In this document: positions 1-11,379 of the stretch, one piece after another
How the letters are laid out: each line of letters opens with the position of its first letter
Numbering within the stretch: the stretch's first letter is position 1
Source of the DNA: Metopolophium dirhodum
Taxonomy: Eukaryota; Arthropoda; Insecta; Hemiptera; Aphididae
Length of the DNA: 64,000 nucleotides
Assembly (NCBI RefSeq): GCF_019925205.1
Contig: NC_083566.1
Span: forward strand, 31,186,001 to 31,250,000
Direction: 5' to 3'
Notes under the pieces: generated by a model
Seen by the model: the letters and a program-made list of their open reading frames with translations, nothing else
What the model was told of the DNA's origin: nothing
The model's database searches: none
Translations under genes and position numbers: made by a program

Positions 1-20
1 ATAATGATATATAAAATTTA

Positions 21-205
21 GGGGAGACGCCTGTCCGGAGAGAGAGGCCGCAATCCCCCGACCGAACATGGAAGATACCTACGGGTGCCAAAATCAAAAA
101 TTTTGCCAAAAACCAACACACACGCGTGTAAACAAATCTATAGTACCCTCCCCCACAGTACCTAATGACTTTAGAAGTTCAAGCCTTAACCCTAATAAAA
201 AAAAA
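21..205 (+). mobile_element. 3' tail fragment of a non-LTR retrotransposon
   Basis: The stretch ends in an A-run (195-205) after an AATAAAA-like end. Its middle (about 60-115) matches the reverse complement of the insertion at 26409-26583: both share CATGGAAGATACCTACGGGT followed by a related AATCAAAAATT.TGCCAAA segment. That second copy has a poly-A and a target duplication, so this is most likely a 3' UTR piece of the same or a related retroelement family, in plus orientation. No coding part is visible and the left edge is uncertain because it is near the window edge. Confidence 0.6.
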
Positions 206-208
206 TAC

Positions 209-1046
209 AATGTCGACAGGTTAAAATGCTGACAGTCGAAATATCGAATAGTAAAAATGTCGAAAAGTACGATGAATAAAAATAATCGACCGTCGAAACA
301 ACATGTATTAAATTCCGACAATTGTCATAATTTAATAATATAAACCGATATAGGAATACTTTTATCTCGCTTTATACAGTATAATACCTAAACGACTGAG
401 ATTAAATTTGAATGGCAAGTATTGATAAAAATCCAGACGAGCCGAACGAAACGATCGAAACTGAAAACTTACCTCAGTAAATAATAAATATTTAATCATA
501 ATTGGTACATGTAGGTAGTTACTGTGTTACATTACTTTTTACTGTGTTTAAACCATTGGAACCAATTTGGAAACTGGAACCAACGTGAAATCATATATAA
601 TATTAAAGGTGAGTTCAAATATTATATTAGATTCTGAGCGGAGCGATGAATACATTGATTTTACAATGATATGTGTTTTTTTTTTGTGTCTGTTCTGTGT
701 ACACGATAATTGCTTCGATCTTAAAATTCAGTTTCTTGTTCGATGGAAAAATGAATCTAGTTGGTACATCGAAAAGGTCAATATTTGAAATTCCCTGTAC
801 TTTTCAAAAGCGTCGAGGAAAACAAAAAAAAATTACAAAAAAACTGCAGTTTTTACGCAAAAACGGTTTTCGAATTTCGACAAAATCAATTTTAGTTTTT
901 GGTGTAACTTACAATGTAATTTAGGTTTGTCAATATTTCGTTCTTCCGATGTGTTCGAAGTCGACATTTCAATCTGTCGATATTTTTTACTTTTTATATT
1001 TCAACTATCGGCATTTTACTCTGTCGGCGTTTCGACCGGATCCCGA
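209..1046. mobile_element. Inverted-repeat element with GTCGA-rich termini
   Basis: The left end (209-300) and the reverse complement of the right end (955-1046) share a diverged pattern of words such as GTCGACAG, TTAAAATGC.GACAG, GTCGAAATAT and GTAAAAA.TGTCGA. Each terminus is itself built from short GTCGA-bearing repeats. This suggests a non-autonomous DNA element with repetitive inverted termini. It encloses a truncated family B copy (626-928), presumably a later insertion. No target duplication was found and the exact ends are uncertain. Confidence 0.4.
626..928 (+). repeat. Family B dispersed repeat, truncated 5' module
   Basis: Begins TTAGATTCTGAGCGGAGCGA and continues through the same landmarks as the full copy at 42747-44225: an ACAATGATRTGTG word with a T-run, TACACGATAA, TTGTTCGATGG, a CTAGTTGGTRC block and a TTTTCAAAAGCG block. 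It stops near a TTGGTGTAACT word, before the later part of the family. The two small open frames here (567-924) are chance frames within the repeat. Confidence 0.75.
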
Positions 1047-1803
1047 AAATATCAAATTTTGTAGGTAGTGTTTTGTCGGATAAAATAATGTTTTGATAAA
1101 ACAATGATATAATAAAAGTAATTTTAAAATAACTTTAACACCAATAAAATATTTAAATACTTTTAACGATAATTTATAACATTGTTCACAATTTTCATTG
1201 TAACTGTATCAGGCTAAAATAAATAACAAAAAAAAAAAAAACCCCCAGAAGGAATTTAACATTATATGTAACAATGGACTATTTTATAACGTATTAGATG
1301 CCTACGTCTCACGAGTATCTATAACGAATATTTTGTAAAAACGTTCACTATTTTCAGAATATTGCAGCAGGATAATAATATATCAATATGGGGATACACA
1401 TTTCTCGGAGTTTAATATTATGTAACAATGTACGATGTGTTTTATAGTCGATAGCCTGTAATAACTACCTCTTACGAGTGGCTTTTACACTTGACAAATA
1501 TAAAAAAAACATAAAGCGTCGGAGAAAATATTAACGTGGTTTTTTTTTTTTTTTATTTAAAAATCTATAAAACATCGCGTAGTTAGACATGGCCTGACTC
1601 CGTACGATCGTGTACACGGTTCAATCACAAACCGTATATAATTTAATTGTTAATTCACCAATATATAACTGACAACAATGAGAGTTTAGAAAAATCTCCG
1701 AACAAACGCTCGCAACAGTATAATGGCAACAGTAATAATTTGACAACCAGCGTATACATTTCTTATAATACCTAAATAATACATAGGTATTATAAGTATA
1801 TAT

Positions 1804-2249
1804 CGCACCCAAGTTAAATATCTCGGTCTTACACTCGATAGAAGACTTACTTGGGGTCCTCATCTCATGGACAAACGAAAAAAATCAAACAGCAGACTTC
1901 ACCTACTCAGGCCCTTACTAAAATCCAACATCAACATTCAAAACAAAATTCTTATATACAAATGTCTCCTCCGTCCCATCTGGACATATGGAATCATACT
2001 CTGGGGCCCAGCAAAAAAATCCAATACTCAAACGATTCAAGCTTTTCAATCAATTTGTCTCCGTATCATTGCCAAAGCTCCCTGGTACGTATCGAACAAA
2101 TTAAACTAATAAAAACCATCCATGACACAGCCACCAATTTCTACAAAAGGTTTCATGGGAAACTCCTTATGAACCACAACCACCTCATCTCTCAACTGGC
2201 TTCCAAAACTCTTCCTGACAACCCCACAAGACGTCTCAAACGCAACTGA
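1804..2249 (+). pseudogene. Jockey-like non-LTR reverse transcriptase, C-terminal relic
   Basis: Translation from 1804 gives the post-catalytic RT region of non-LTR retrotransposons: VKYLGLTLDRRLTW, then about 40 residues on YKCLLRPIWTYGIILWGPA and a KAPWYVSN motif. The frame breaks near 2090; reading resumes one frame over with IKTIHDTATNFYKRFH and ends RRLKR close to a stop at 2247-2249, as in Jockey/CR1-type ORF2 proteins. The catalytic YADD part is absent because the copy is 5'-truncated at about 1803. The preceding sequence is unrelated AT-rich DNA. I see no clear poly-A or target duplication, so the 3' end is uncertain. It is not functional. Confidence 0.85.
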
Positions 2250-2289
2250 TGCAGAGATCTTCTTAACCTATAAAATACATTTATATTAC

Positions 2290-2690
2290 TCATAAAAATT
2301 TTAATTCATTGTAAAAGATGACTCGACTGCGAGCCTTCCTACACGTTACTCAAAGCCATTTTTAACACTTTTCTTAAGTTTGGTTTCACGTCTGTCTGTG
2401 ATCAAATCTTGCGCGCTCGATTTGAGGCACTTTTTGAAGATGAAAAATTCTGAAAATTGGTATAGACCTTGGTCTTGGATGACAATACAATAATCCGTTG
2501 TCATTTTGGGACATGGACCAAAAAAAAAAAAAAGGATTGTCCCCACGACGTCGCCGTAATATCTCTCGCAGATATTGAACTTTCTCTCTTCCCCAAAAAA
2601 AACCGCAACCTCTTACGAAGCAAGTATAGGCGTGTCCTATCCATTATTATAATATCTATGGTAACAACGGTAATTATTACCAAATAACAT
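2290..2690. other. GC-richer segment of unknown origin
   Basis: This stretch is less AT-rich than its surroundings and contains balanced sequence such as CACGTCTGTCTGTGATCAAA and CCCCACGACGTCGCCG around an A-run (2519-2533). Short open frames exist on both strands (2346-2546 minus, 2469-2687 plus), but neither gives a recognisable protein. It may be the 3' UTR or flank of the RT relic just upstream, or another repeat. Confidence 0.3.
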
Positions 2691-2784
2691 TATACCGGTA
2701 TTCTGATATAGGTACCGAAAACACCGGATAACATATTTCTTAAACGTTTAATAAAAATATTTACTTTCAACTAAAAAGTAGAAA

Positions 2785-3307
2785 ATAAAAAATAAAAAAA
2801 AAAATTTTAAAAACACACTTTTCCATAAAAACATTTAAAAAAAAATTTTAAAAATTGCACTAAAAAGACAAAAATAATTCTCTGTACTTAAAAATAATGA
2901 AAAATTTATTGATGAAAAATTTAAAAGTGTGTGGTGCATCATACAAAACATTGAAATCCGAGCTAAGTCTCACATACACTTCTTTGTTCAATCCTGTTTA
3001 TAAGATAGTGACTGGCAGTATATGTCAAGTATAAGAGCAAAATAATGAAAAATTTACTGATGAAAAATTTAAAAGCCAAGGAAAGTCTCACATACACTTC
3101 TTTGTTCAATCATGTTTATAAGATAGTGACTGGGAATATATGTCAAGGGTATGAGCACCACACACTTTTAAATTTTTCATCAATAAATTTTTCATTATTT
3201 TTAAGTACAGAGAATTATTTTTGTCTTTTTAGTGCAATTTTTAAAATTTTTTTTTTAAATGTTTTTATGGAAAAGTGTGTTTTTAAAATTTTTTTTTTTA
3301 TTTTTTA
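2785..3307. mobile_element. Foldback element with near-perfect 150-bp arms
   Basis: The left arm (about 2785-2937) and right arm (about 3155-3307) are near-perfect reverse complements. The left contains ACTTAAAAATAATGAAAAAT and ends AAGTGTGTGGTGC; the right starts GCACCACACACTTT and runs back through the same words. The 217-bp centre holds two imperfect direct copies (about 2893-3040 and 3041-3150) sharing AGTCTCACATACACTTCTTT and TTTATAAGATAGTGACTGG. The structure is that of a foldback/MITE element. Transcribed RNA would form a long hairpin. The 104-residue open frame at 3045-3359 is an arm artefact. Confidence 0.85.
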
Positions 3308-3506
3308 TTATATTATTTTATTAAACCATATCATATTTACTTATTGTATAATATTATAATGTACAGATTGTAAATTTCAATAAACGCCATTAAAAAAAAA
3401 AGTATATTATATCGAATTGAGTTTATTGTCGCTGTCGTCAACCGAATGCACCTATCCCAAGAATAAAGCTGTGAATTACAATACTATACAAATATACAAT
3501 CATAAC

Positions 3507-4060
3507 CAGTGGCGTATAGCGTATTTATATGCAGGCACTATATAGACACGTGCCTACAGCGGCAAGTTTTGAGGGACGGCAAATTTTTCAAGGGATTTCA
3601 TTTTTTTTTCGATATTGATGGTACCTATTGCATATTGACTCAGCGATAGACTTATTATATTATTTTTCTGTTCTTTTAAAATATAATATATATATAGCCA
3701 CAACTAATAGTCATAACAGCCTACAAGTACTAAGTACTACTAAAGATTACATCTTTAAATTCTTTGAAAATAGTCGAGTTCGCTGAGAAATTGAAAAAAA
3801 TGTACCCGAATGATTTGGATGATACTTTTTCGTCAGAATGCTTACATTTGCAATCTTATTTACTAAACGTTTAACTCCCATCACACTGCGCCAGTATTTG
3901 AGAGAAAAATCTTTACATATTGAAATATTTCCAAATATTGACACAGCATTGAGAATTTTCGTGAGTGTACAATATTGTACTACCGAGAGATAATTTTCAT
4001 GCCTCAAACGCAGTAGGTGGATACAAGCGGTAGATATATAAATATTCCTCCGATCATAAC
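3507..4060 (+). pseudogene. hAT-family transposase relic (C-terminal dimerisation region)
   Basis: At 3507 a hAT-like terminus, CAGTGGCGTATAGCG, starts the element. From about 3776 one frame reads EFAEKLKKMYPNDLDDTF; after a frame change, 3862-4050 reads LHIEIFPNIDTALRIFVSVQ followed by CTTER, a stop in place of serine, then FSCLKR. This is the LR-I/ERSFS-x-LK signature of the hAT C-terminal dimerisation domain, as in insect ZMYM1-like transposons. The N-terminal part and the catalytic core are deleted. The minus-strand frame at 3747-4100 is its shadow. The distal terminus was not found. Confidence 0.75.
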
Positions 4061-4079
4061 GGTAATCAAATCTACGTAA

Positions 4080-4097
4080 ACACACACACACACACAC
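4080..4097. repeat. (AC)n microsatellite
   Basis: About nine uninterrupted AC dinucleotides. Confidence 0.9.
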
Positions 4098-4264
4098 CAT
4101 ATGGTGTAATATGTACGTCTCACAATTATTTTGTGATAACCTTGTATATTTAACAATTTGCCCATATAATACACACGTATAATATTATATCCGACGCGAT
4201 ATACCTGTTCGTCAAATGACTTATTACGATATTACAATATTATATACGAATATACGATATAATA

Positions 4265-4620
4265 AACAGCAGGGTGATTCACCAAGCATCATGCTCACCC
4301 CCTTTGTTTCTACAGTAATGCAGTTATCCAAAATCTGATTTTTATAATTTTTAAGTTTACCTATACTCACTAAAGCCCAGTTTATCAAATTCTTGAGATT
4401 TTTATGTACTACTATGAAGGATTGTCTCGTGGAGACACGAACTTATATTTTTTCAAATGAGAACCGCCCTTTTCTACCGTAAATTATTTAGTGGACAATT
4501 TATGTGAAAAATTGATTTACCAAAAAATTCAAACAAGTAGTTTTCGAGTTACTTATTTTATTTTTTTTTTACCAAGGATAACAAGTCCATGTTAATGGGT
4601 TTTAGAAGGCTGGATATATG
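4265..4620 (+). repeat. Family D dispersed repeat, copy 1
   Basis: Begins CAGGGTGATTCACCAAGCAT then ATGCTCACCC, a nearly palindromic terminus. The copy at about 57600-57850 has GATTCATCTGAAGCATGCTC then ACCC. Internally both keep an arrangement of a TGTC.TGRRGACA-type block, AACTT.T.TTTTTTC and CAAATK..AACC. Divergence is high and the 3' boundary is not defined. The inner open stretches do not code. Confidence 0.5.
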
Positions 4621-4999
4621 GTGAGTTGACGACAATTGTAGTAATTAGTATTAATCAAAATATATAATTTTAAAAATATGGTCAATGTTTAATAAATACT
4701 AGGCAGATCCAACGTTACATAATATCTTCTAAGGAATATCTTCCTTAATACAACTATTTTAGTAAATAAAAAACTTTACGTTCGAATTTAGAAATGTAGG
4801 TACGTGAAAATTTAATCAAACAATTATTCACTAAACGATTTACAATAAGAAATGAAAGTTCGCATTGGAAAATAAAAGTTCACATTGTTTTTGAAATATA
4901 GATTGAGTGTCTCGCATCAAATGGTATACACGCGCACTCCGAAACCGCTGTTATGGTTATTATTATATTGTCATATTCGGCGTGTCACGCACATCGCGT

Positions 5000-5620
5000 A
5001 CGCACATTGGGTATATTATTATATATCTACCTGCGGCCCAGTCACCTAAACGACGGCGGCACTTGGGGGGGGGGGGGGCGAAATAGAGTATAACGATATA
5101 ATACGTATAATATCTAACAAAGTTATTAAGGCCGAAAGAGGTACTTTATATCAAGTGCCCGGAGGCGCAGAAAAAGCTGATTCACGAACATGTGGTGTAC
5201 GGGTACTAAGGTAAATATGTGTATGCTCTATATACGTACTATTATACGCGATGCGGCTATTACTAACACACCCCGTCTAGCCGCCCGTCCGGATTCAATA
5301 CTACACACACTATAGATACCTGCTATAATATGCTCGACTCCCTGGAGGCGCAGACTGCAAAAGGATACCCTATTTTACAACTCGTCGAGTGCGTGCGTGC
5401 TGCATACCGTTAGAAAAAAAAAAATCTATCTTTTATATTATTATTATTATTATTATTACTATATCGATCAGATTGTATGCCTAACTGCATTGATTTTAAG
5501 AACAACATAAACGAGAAACTCGAGATGGCATTTCAGAGACGCACACCGATCGCACGTAAATGGAGATCAGCTGCTATTTTAGGGCGACGACGGGATCCTA
5601 GGCCTTCTTTCCACGTCCTA
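5000..5620. other. GC-richer island with a 14-G tract
   Basis: Local composition is more balanced, with CG-containing words (GACGGCGGC, CGCGTACGC, CGTGCGTGCGTGCTGC) and a 14-G run at 5065-5078. A frame at about 5136-5209 reads EVLYIKCPEAQKKLIHEHVV and ends three codons later, next to a donor-like AAGGTAAAT. This is suggestive of an exon, but it is too short to identify. It could be a regulatory island or first exon, or chance. A (TTA)n microsatellite follows at about 5437-5458. Confidence 0.25.
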
Positions 5621-5639
5621 CGATATTGTTAATCGTATG

Positions 5640-8600
5640 ATGTTGGCGAGCGCCCACAACAAATACCAAATCCAATGCATTGTCATTTGTCATAATATAG
5701 CCGTGGCTGAAAAACATATAAAGATACATATTATTATTATAACGGTTCGACCTGAATACTGTTTTGAGAAATTAATCTCAGTAATATTAAGTAGGTACCT
5801 CCTATCAGTGATATGCGCTGGAAGATGATTATTTATTGATTTGTCGAAAATAACGTTTGGTATAATAACGCTGTTAGGAAGGTTATTTTAAACTCTCGAG
5901 TAGGTTCCACGAAGGTTTTCGAGAAAATTGTTGGTAAATGTAGTTTATTTTAATTTGCCGAGTATAATTTGCAGTTGCTGAAAATATTGTAATTTAAACC
6001 ATATGTATAGGTTACCTACACTTTTTTCTGAATAATTTAATTTTTTTCAAAATATTCAATAAAAATAAATTAATCGATATTACCAACCAAATTAAATAGG
6101 CAATTCCAATATACTTGCCTGTCAGCATAATGTTATACAATAAACCAAATTAAAAGCGAATAGCTTCCTAAGGTGTCGTCATAAATACAACACTAAACCC
6201 GTAATTGCTGATTAATTCACGATTCACTTAAAATGGTTTTAATCCGCATTAGAAAACCCAGATTTATGGAGAAAAACGGCTAAGATTAAGACCCCCCCCC
6301 CCCTCTGTGTTATTAAATCATTTTAATACACTCAAATAAACCCATAATACATATTGATCTTTATTTCGCTTAGTGTTACTAAAGTGTATATTATTGTAAT
6401 CTATAAATTCTTGTAATAAAACTAATAGATGCACAATGAAAATCAGTACAATATTTTTTTTAAATATTTAATGTTAATTTACCTAATTTACTCTTAAATA
6501 TTACTACTAAAAATATACTACTAATTAATTAGGCAGACGGTTAACGAAAAAAATGGCTTCGACGTTAAATTTCTTTTTGAATGTCTCAAAATATCAAATA
6601 ACAGTTTTTGGGTTTATGCTTCATGTTCCACACTGTTGTGATTTCCGTTAGTGGTGAATATTTTAACTGGTCAATTACCCAAATATACCCTTGGCTGCAG
6701 TTGTTATTCAAACGAAATCCACCCAACACTGAATTCGATGGAAGTGAATACATTTTGAAATCTCAGAGGCATTATATCCAAAAGCCATAATATTGGGTCA
6801 TTCAAGCCACCAAATGATGCGCATATTTATCCAAATCCAAAGAATTAACTTGAAAATATTATGTATAAAATGATAATATGTAATATGTCCCACAAGCAAT
6901 TGACTAATATGAGCATAAACTTAAAATTTTTTTCATTCGGTTAAAACGCATACACAAATCGTCTTCGGTCGTTCGCAAGCCTAAAAATTCTAATAATAAT
7001 AATAATGTCAAATTAGTAATGTTTAATAATTTGAATTTACATATCTTTTATACCTACTCAGCTTCTGATCGTTCCGTGAAAAATTTAAAATGAAATATTT
7101 GGTCATATTATATGATGATAGTTTCGTGGCGTCAAAGACACACTTTTAAAGACACTGATTTAAGAAAATGTTATTTGATTTACTCAATACTCATATATTT
7201 GGAAAAACGTATTATTTGACAATAATAATTCAAACGTGAAAAATCACAAACGTGTAAAATACTGTCTCTGTATAATGATGATTGTTGTTTGAATTCCGAA
7301 AATAAATACAATTTTATGGACTTTTTTCTCTTTTTATACTTACAAGGCAATTCCATACGGAATAACAAAATCATCGGAGGAGAAAGCCCCGATGATGATG
7401 TTTGAATAGACTGAAAAACACGTGCATCCAAATTGAATTCAAAATTTCTAAAGAAGCCACCGCAGCATAATATTGTTTTGCCATAACACCAATCACCGAA
7501 TATTGAAGTAACAGCTATACCTGAAATGCGGTGGCCAGCAAGTAAACCACAAGAACTCAAACAAGTGCAAGTGTGATATTATTATTGAATATCATCAAAT
7601 AAGTATAGGTACACATTATTTCGATAAATATTTTTATAACATTTAAACGGAACTGGAAGCTACACTGCGCTAAGGTCCTGATATCCGTGTAGTACATATA
7701 CATATATATATAAATAATGGTGTTATTGTTTTTTCATCGGATAATAGTAAACACTTGGTTTCTCTGTGAAAACAAAATTTATTTATTACTTATTATTTAC
7801 ATTATTTACAAAATTACAAATTTACCTGTGAAAGCAAAAGAAACAACAATTTATGTTACTATTGTCACTCTTAATTATTATTAACAATTTAAAACACAAT
7901 ATTAAAATCAATTTGCTTGGTTAACAATCTTAAAGACATCCTTATATATTACTATTATCAATTTTACAATTTTATCACTTTATCGTCTTATCAATGTTTG
8001 GTTATAATAATAATAATATAGTAATATCTAAAGAAAGTATTTTCTTTACATATATATATGCAACTACGGGTTGCACTAAATATACCTTTATGAAATTTGA
8101 ATACCTATTGTAGATGGGCTGATTTAATTCTACATATTTTGAAAAGCCGTGCTATCTGAATATTATCTGAAGAACCGACAATCTTCCTTCCAAATCCATA
8201 CAGTGAAATGTGAGTTTTGTACATACCTCGTTCCACACATTATAATATGCTTATAGACCCATACCTACATCTGTATGTAGGTATCCTGCAGTGTACATAA
8301 TACAATATATTGTTATACGTACGTATTGATACGCCATAAGAACAATAATTTTTGTTGAGTACAACTAAACTGACAAATTAAATAGGTACGAACAACACGT
8401 CGATATTTTGTAAGCGAATGCTGCTACGTTATCAAGTGGTTGTAATAAAATTATATCTGATATCGTTATTATTTATTGTTCAAATCAAATATAAATGGTT
8501 TTTTTCCTTGGTATGTGAATATTATACATAGATATTAGTAACATTACGAGGATAATATCGAACGAATACGATTAAAAATAAAAATACATTCAGCTCATTA

Positions 8601-8690
8601 TTTATGCTAAAAAAATATGGATTTACAGTGTCCCGCCGCACATTATACGTGTTTCGTCGTCGTAGCGAAAATACTGTAAATCTAATTTAA
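5640..8690. other. AT-rich non-coding stretch
   Basis: Mostly AT-rich single-copy-looking DNA with a 12-C tract at 6292-6303 and short TA/TTA runs. The best open frame is minus 7180-7560 (126 codons). Its first two thirds read like protein (for example GHRISGIAVTSIFGDW) and are followed by a good donor-like CCTTGTAAGTAT at about 7340. No family is recognised and no acceptor is convincing, so I do not call a gene. Confidence 0.4.
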
Positions 8691-8699
8691 TATCATCAG

Positions 8700-9012
8700 A
8701 AAACTAAAAATTACTCGGTTCCGCACACCTTCGCCCCAGATCTTCACTGCTACAGTGCCATAGCCTCGATCGACTCAACCTCTTTCTACAATTTCATTTC
8801 TACCGATCATATTTTTTTTTTTCGTTCTATTTTCGTTGGACGTAAGGAAGGGAGCGCATATACGCACACGCGAGCTCCAGCATATCGAGTGAGGCGATGG
8901 TCGGGGCAAAGGAGAAAAATAAAGAAAAACCGAAGAAGGCAAAGCGATAGAAAGCCAATCTAGAAACCGTCAACTCCAGCACCAGCTATTCAGTCGTCGT
9001 AACACTGCAGTG
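8700..9012 (+). promoter_or_regulatory. Possible promoter / first-exon island
   Basis: This is one of the least AT-rich parts of the window, with CACACGCGAGCTCC and several CpGs. A short frame at 8897-8950 encodes 17 mostly Lys/Glu residues (MVGAKEKNKEKPKKAKR), like an upstream ORF. TATTCAGTCGTCG at 8987-8999 contains the arthropod initiator consensus TCAGT. A donor-like GTGGTACGT follows near 9009. This is consistent with a TSS and short 5' exon on the plus strand, but nothing downstream confirms a gene. Confidence 0.25.
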
Positions 9013-10740
9013 GTACGTAACACATATTTAGCCGGTCAATATTACCGTTTTCTAATAGAATTTTTTTTTCTTGGTACAATATACAACTTTTCCAGTTGCC
9101 AATCACGAAACTCACAAATTTACGAAGTCGTATTAACAGCGTTCTAGGGATATGGCCATAAAATACATTTTTTTCTTTATTCAATGCTTATCCAACATGT
9201 ATGCACGAATTCGCACCAACGGTTGAAAATCGTTTTCTTTTTTTCGTCATAGAAAATGTGATTGAAGCTCAATGGTATAATTTTCCTAAGTCACATAATA
9301 AGTTTTATCGTAGACGGTACGATGTAAGTATTTAATTATCGACATAAAACAGAACTACTCGTTGAACATACATATTCGTATATAAATTACAATATACAGT
9401 TATATTTTGGTATGTTACCTTTAGAAGGAGCATATTGCACATTAGCCAGCGATCAGCCATCCTCTAACCTATTACCTAGCTAATATTACCAGAAAGAAAC
9501 CAGGTTCAATAAAATAATAATTATAATACATCAACGTTGAGTATATAAAGACACACTTTAAATTTATCGGTGTAGATTCCGGTCATGAAAATAATTTTTT
9601 TTTTTTTTTAATTTGTACACCTTTTATGAACAACTTGTTCGCTAGAAGTGTAATCATACATAATAATAATGTCTGGTATAGACGGTATCACTAACTATTA
9701 TAAAATCATTATAATACCTAAATGAAGTGTTTTCAAATCATACAGTATTATTTGAAAACACTTTAATTATTAATACACCTACCTATTGTTATCTATCTGT
9801 TTAAGAAATAATTATTTTTTTCTCTAAATAACCATTAAACCCATAAAAGAGAGATGCAATAAAAAGTAATTTCATTTCTATAGCTGGATAATCTACTCAG
9901 AAAGCAATATTTACAGTAAATCAACGTACTCGTCAGGTGACAGTCGTAGCATACGAGTCTTTTAATGAAAATATCGACTTTGAATAAAAAAAAAAACATA
10001 TAAATATAAGTGTATAATATTATGTTCAATGCACATCATTATAAAATAAATCAACGTATCGACGTGAATGGGAAAAATTAATAAATTAAATATAACACAA
10101 AAATGTATAATGGATACTTGTCACGTCGTGTTAACGTAAGAGCTTTGAAATTCAAAACACACGTTGGAAAATATTAATTTATTGCTGGAAGGAAAAACAG
10201 ATTAGTACATTATCTATAATAATGTGTTAAGCTACCTCAGTGGTGGTCAAACGGGGGGGGGGAGATGAAGAGGATATATCCCCCCCATGAATTTTTTTCA
10301 ATATTTATTTCTAAAAACAAATTATATCAACTATTGAAAATGTCGACAAAATGTCAAAACATGTTTTTTTTTTTTTTTTTTTTTTTTTCTTTATTAGCTT
10401 TTAGTCGGAAACTATTACAGCTCGTCAAAACATGTTTATATGTGTTTATATGACATCACTGTATCATTATCTAGACTCATATCTATAGGAACAAGGATAT
10501 TATTATTAATATTTAGTTGTTTACACAAAATATAATATGGGAATTATCCCACTAGATGATCGAGAATTCTCGATAACAACCAGCTCTACACGTTCCCAGA
10601 ACATTGGCCCATACTGGCGATAGTGCGATCGGTAGGTATATTTTACAATATTACGTACCTCCAGCCCCAGGTCGATTAGTCGGTTGAAAACTTGAAACAT
10701 CGATTGCTTATTATTTGTCATGACTCATAATATTTAGTTA
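9013..10740. other. AT-rich non-coding stretch
   Basis: No protein is recognised. It contains a perfect 14-bp inverted repeat (9725-9763), a 10-G run (10253-10262) and a 25-T run (10364-10388). Confidence 0.5.
9725..9763. repeat. Perfect 14-bp hairpin
   Basis: Arms AAGTGTTTTCAAAT (9725-9738) and ATTTGAAAACACTT (9750-9763) are exact reverse complements with an 11-nt loop. It is too short for a normal animal pre-miRNA. It may be a remnant of a small palindromic element. Confidence 0.85.
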
Positions 10741-10868
10741 TCACGGTGATTCGTCTTTACTCTCTCGTACTCGTGTTTTCTACCGCGTACTAAAGTGTAT
10801 TACTATTATACAGTCGGTGTCTTTTGTAATATTGACTATTTTTGTCTTTTTATATTTTCACAATTACT

Positions 10869-10994
10869 ATGTCTAATAAAAGAAAAATTACCACCTATTT
10901 TGATGCAAGTTGCTCTACTTCTAAACGCTCGGTGGATGAAAAAATAAGTAAGATCAGTAATATCGTTACAGAAAATCAAGATGTGGACTTAGTG
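10869..10994 (+). pseudogene. Possible N-terminal exon of a hAT/ZMYM-like transposase
   Basis: From the ATG at 10869 the frame reads MSNKRKITTYFD, then CSTSKRSVDEKISK and a short acidic part, before a donor-like GTGGTAATA at 10992-11000. Short basic starts of the form M-S-x-K-R-K-I-x-x-(F/Y)-F followed by a Ser/Lys-rich stretch are typical of insect hAT/ZMYM1-type transposases. Beyond the donor the sequence turns into A-rich filler and no further exon is visible. The identification rests on style, not on a catalytic motif. Confidence 0.3.
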
Positions 10995-11171
10995 GTAATA
11001 TTTTTACTATGGCTGTTCATCGTGGGGTTATAAAGATAACATCCAACGAAGTACTGAACGAATTAGCAAAAAAAAAAAAAAAACAAAAAAATAGATTTAC
11101 TAATATAATAAAAAAAAAAAAAAAAAAAAAATATAGTTAATACTATGATATATTTATAAAGTCTGTATAGT

Positions 11172-11278
11172 AAATGGACATTTCCTCCCCGGAGAATTTC
11201 CCCCGACTGTTTTCGGTCTAGAAGGACATTTAAACATTTCCCGCCGATATATTTTTGATGTGGACATGTTCCCCCCAT
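11172..11278. repeat. Degenerate GGACAT...CCCC repeat
   Basis: Three loosely spaced copies of GGACATNT followed by a C-rich block start near 11174, 11223 and 11263. They lie just after long A-runs (11069-11084, 11112-11130). The minus open frame at 11063-11278 is a low-complexity artefact. Confidence 0.45.
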
Positions 11279-11311
11279 TTTTTTTTAAAAGTTTATTATT
11301 GACTAATAAAT

Positions 11312-11343
11312 AATAATATTGAATTTAATAATTCAATATTATT
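11312..11343. repeat. AT palindrome
   Basis: AATAATATTGAATT and its exact reverse complement are separated by 4 nt. It is AT-only apart from one G and one C, and has no clear role. Confidence 0.8.
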
Positions 11344-11379
11344 TATTATTTAATAGGAAATTTTTTTTTTTTTTTTAAT

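Noticed and set aside
3747..4100. 117-codon minus frame
   Set aside because: Antisense shadow of the hAT relic; its N-terminal VCVCV comes from the AC microsatellite.
7360..7400. Serine protease start (KIIGGE reading on plus strand)
   Set aside because: Followed by stops within about eight codons, with no GDSGG, TAAHC or cysteine pattern nearby.
9725..9763. microRNA precursor
   Set aside because: A 39-nt hairpin with 14-bp arms is shorter than animal pre-miRNAs.
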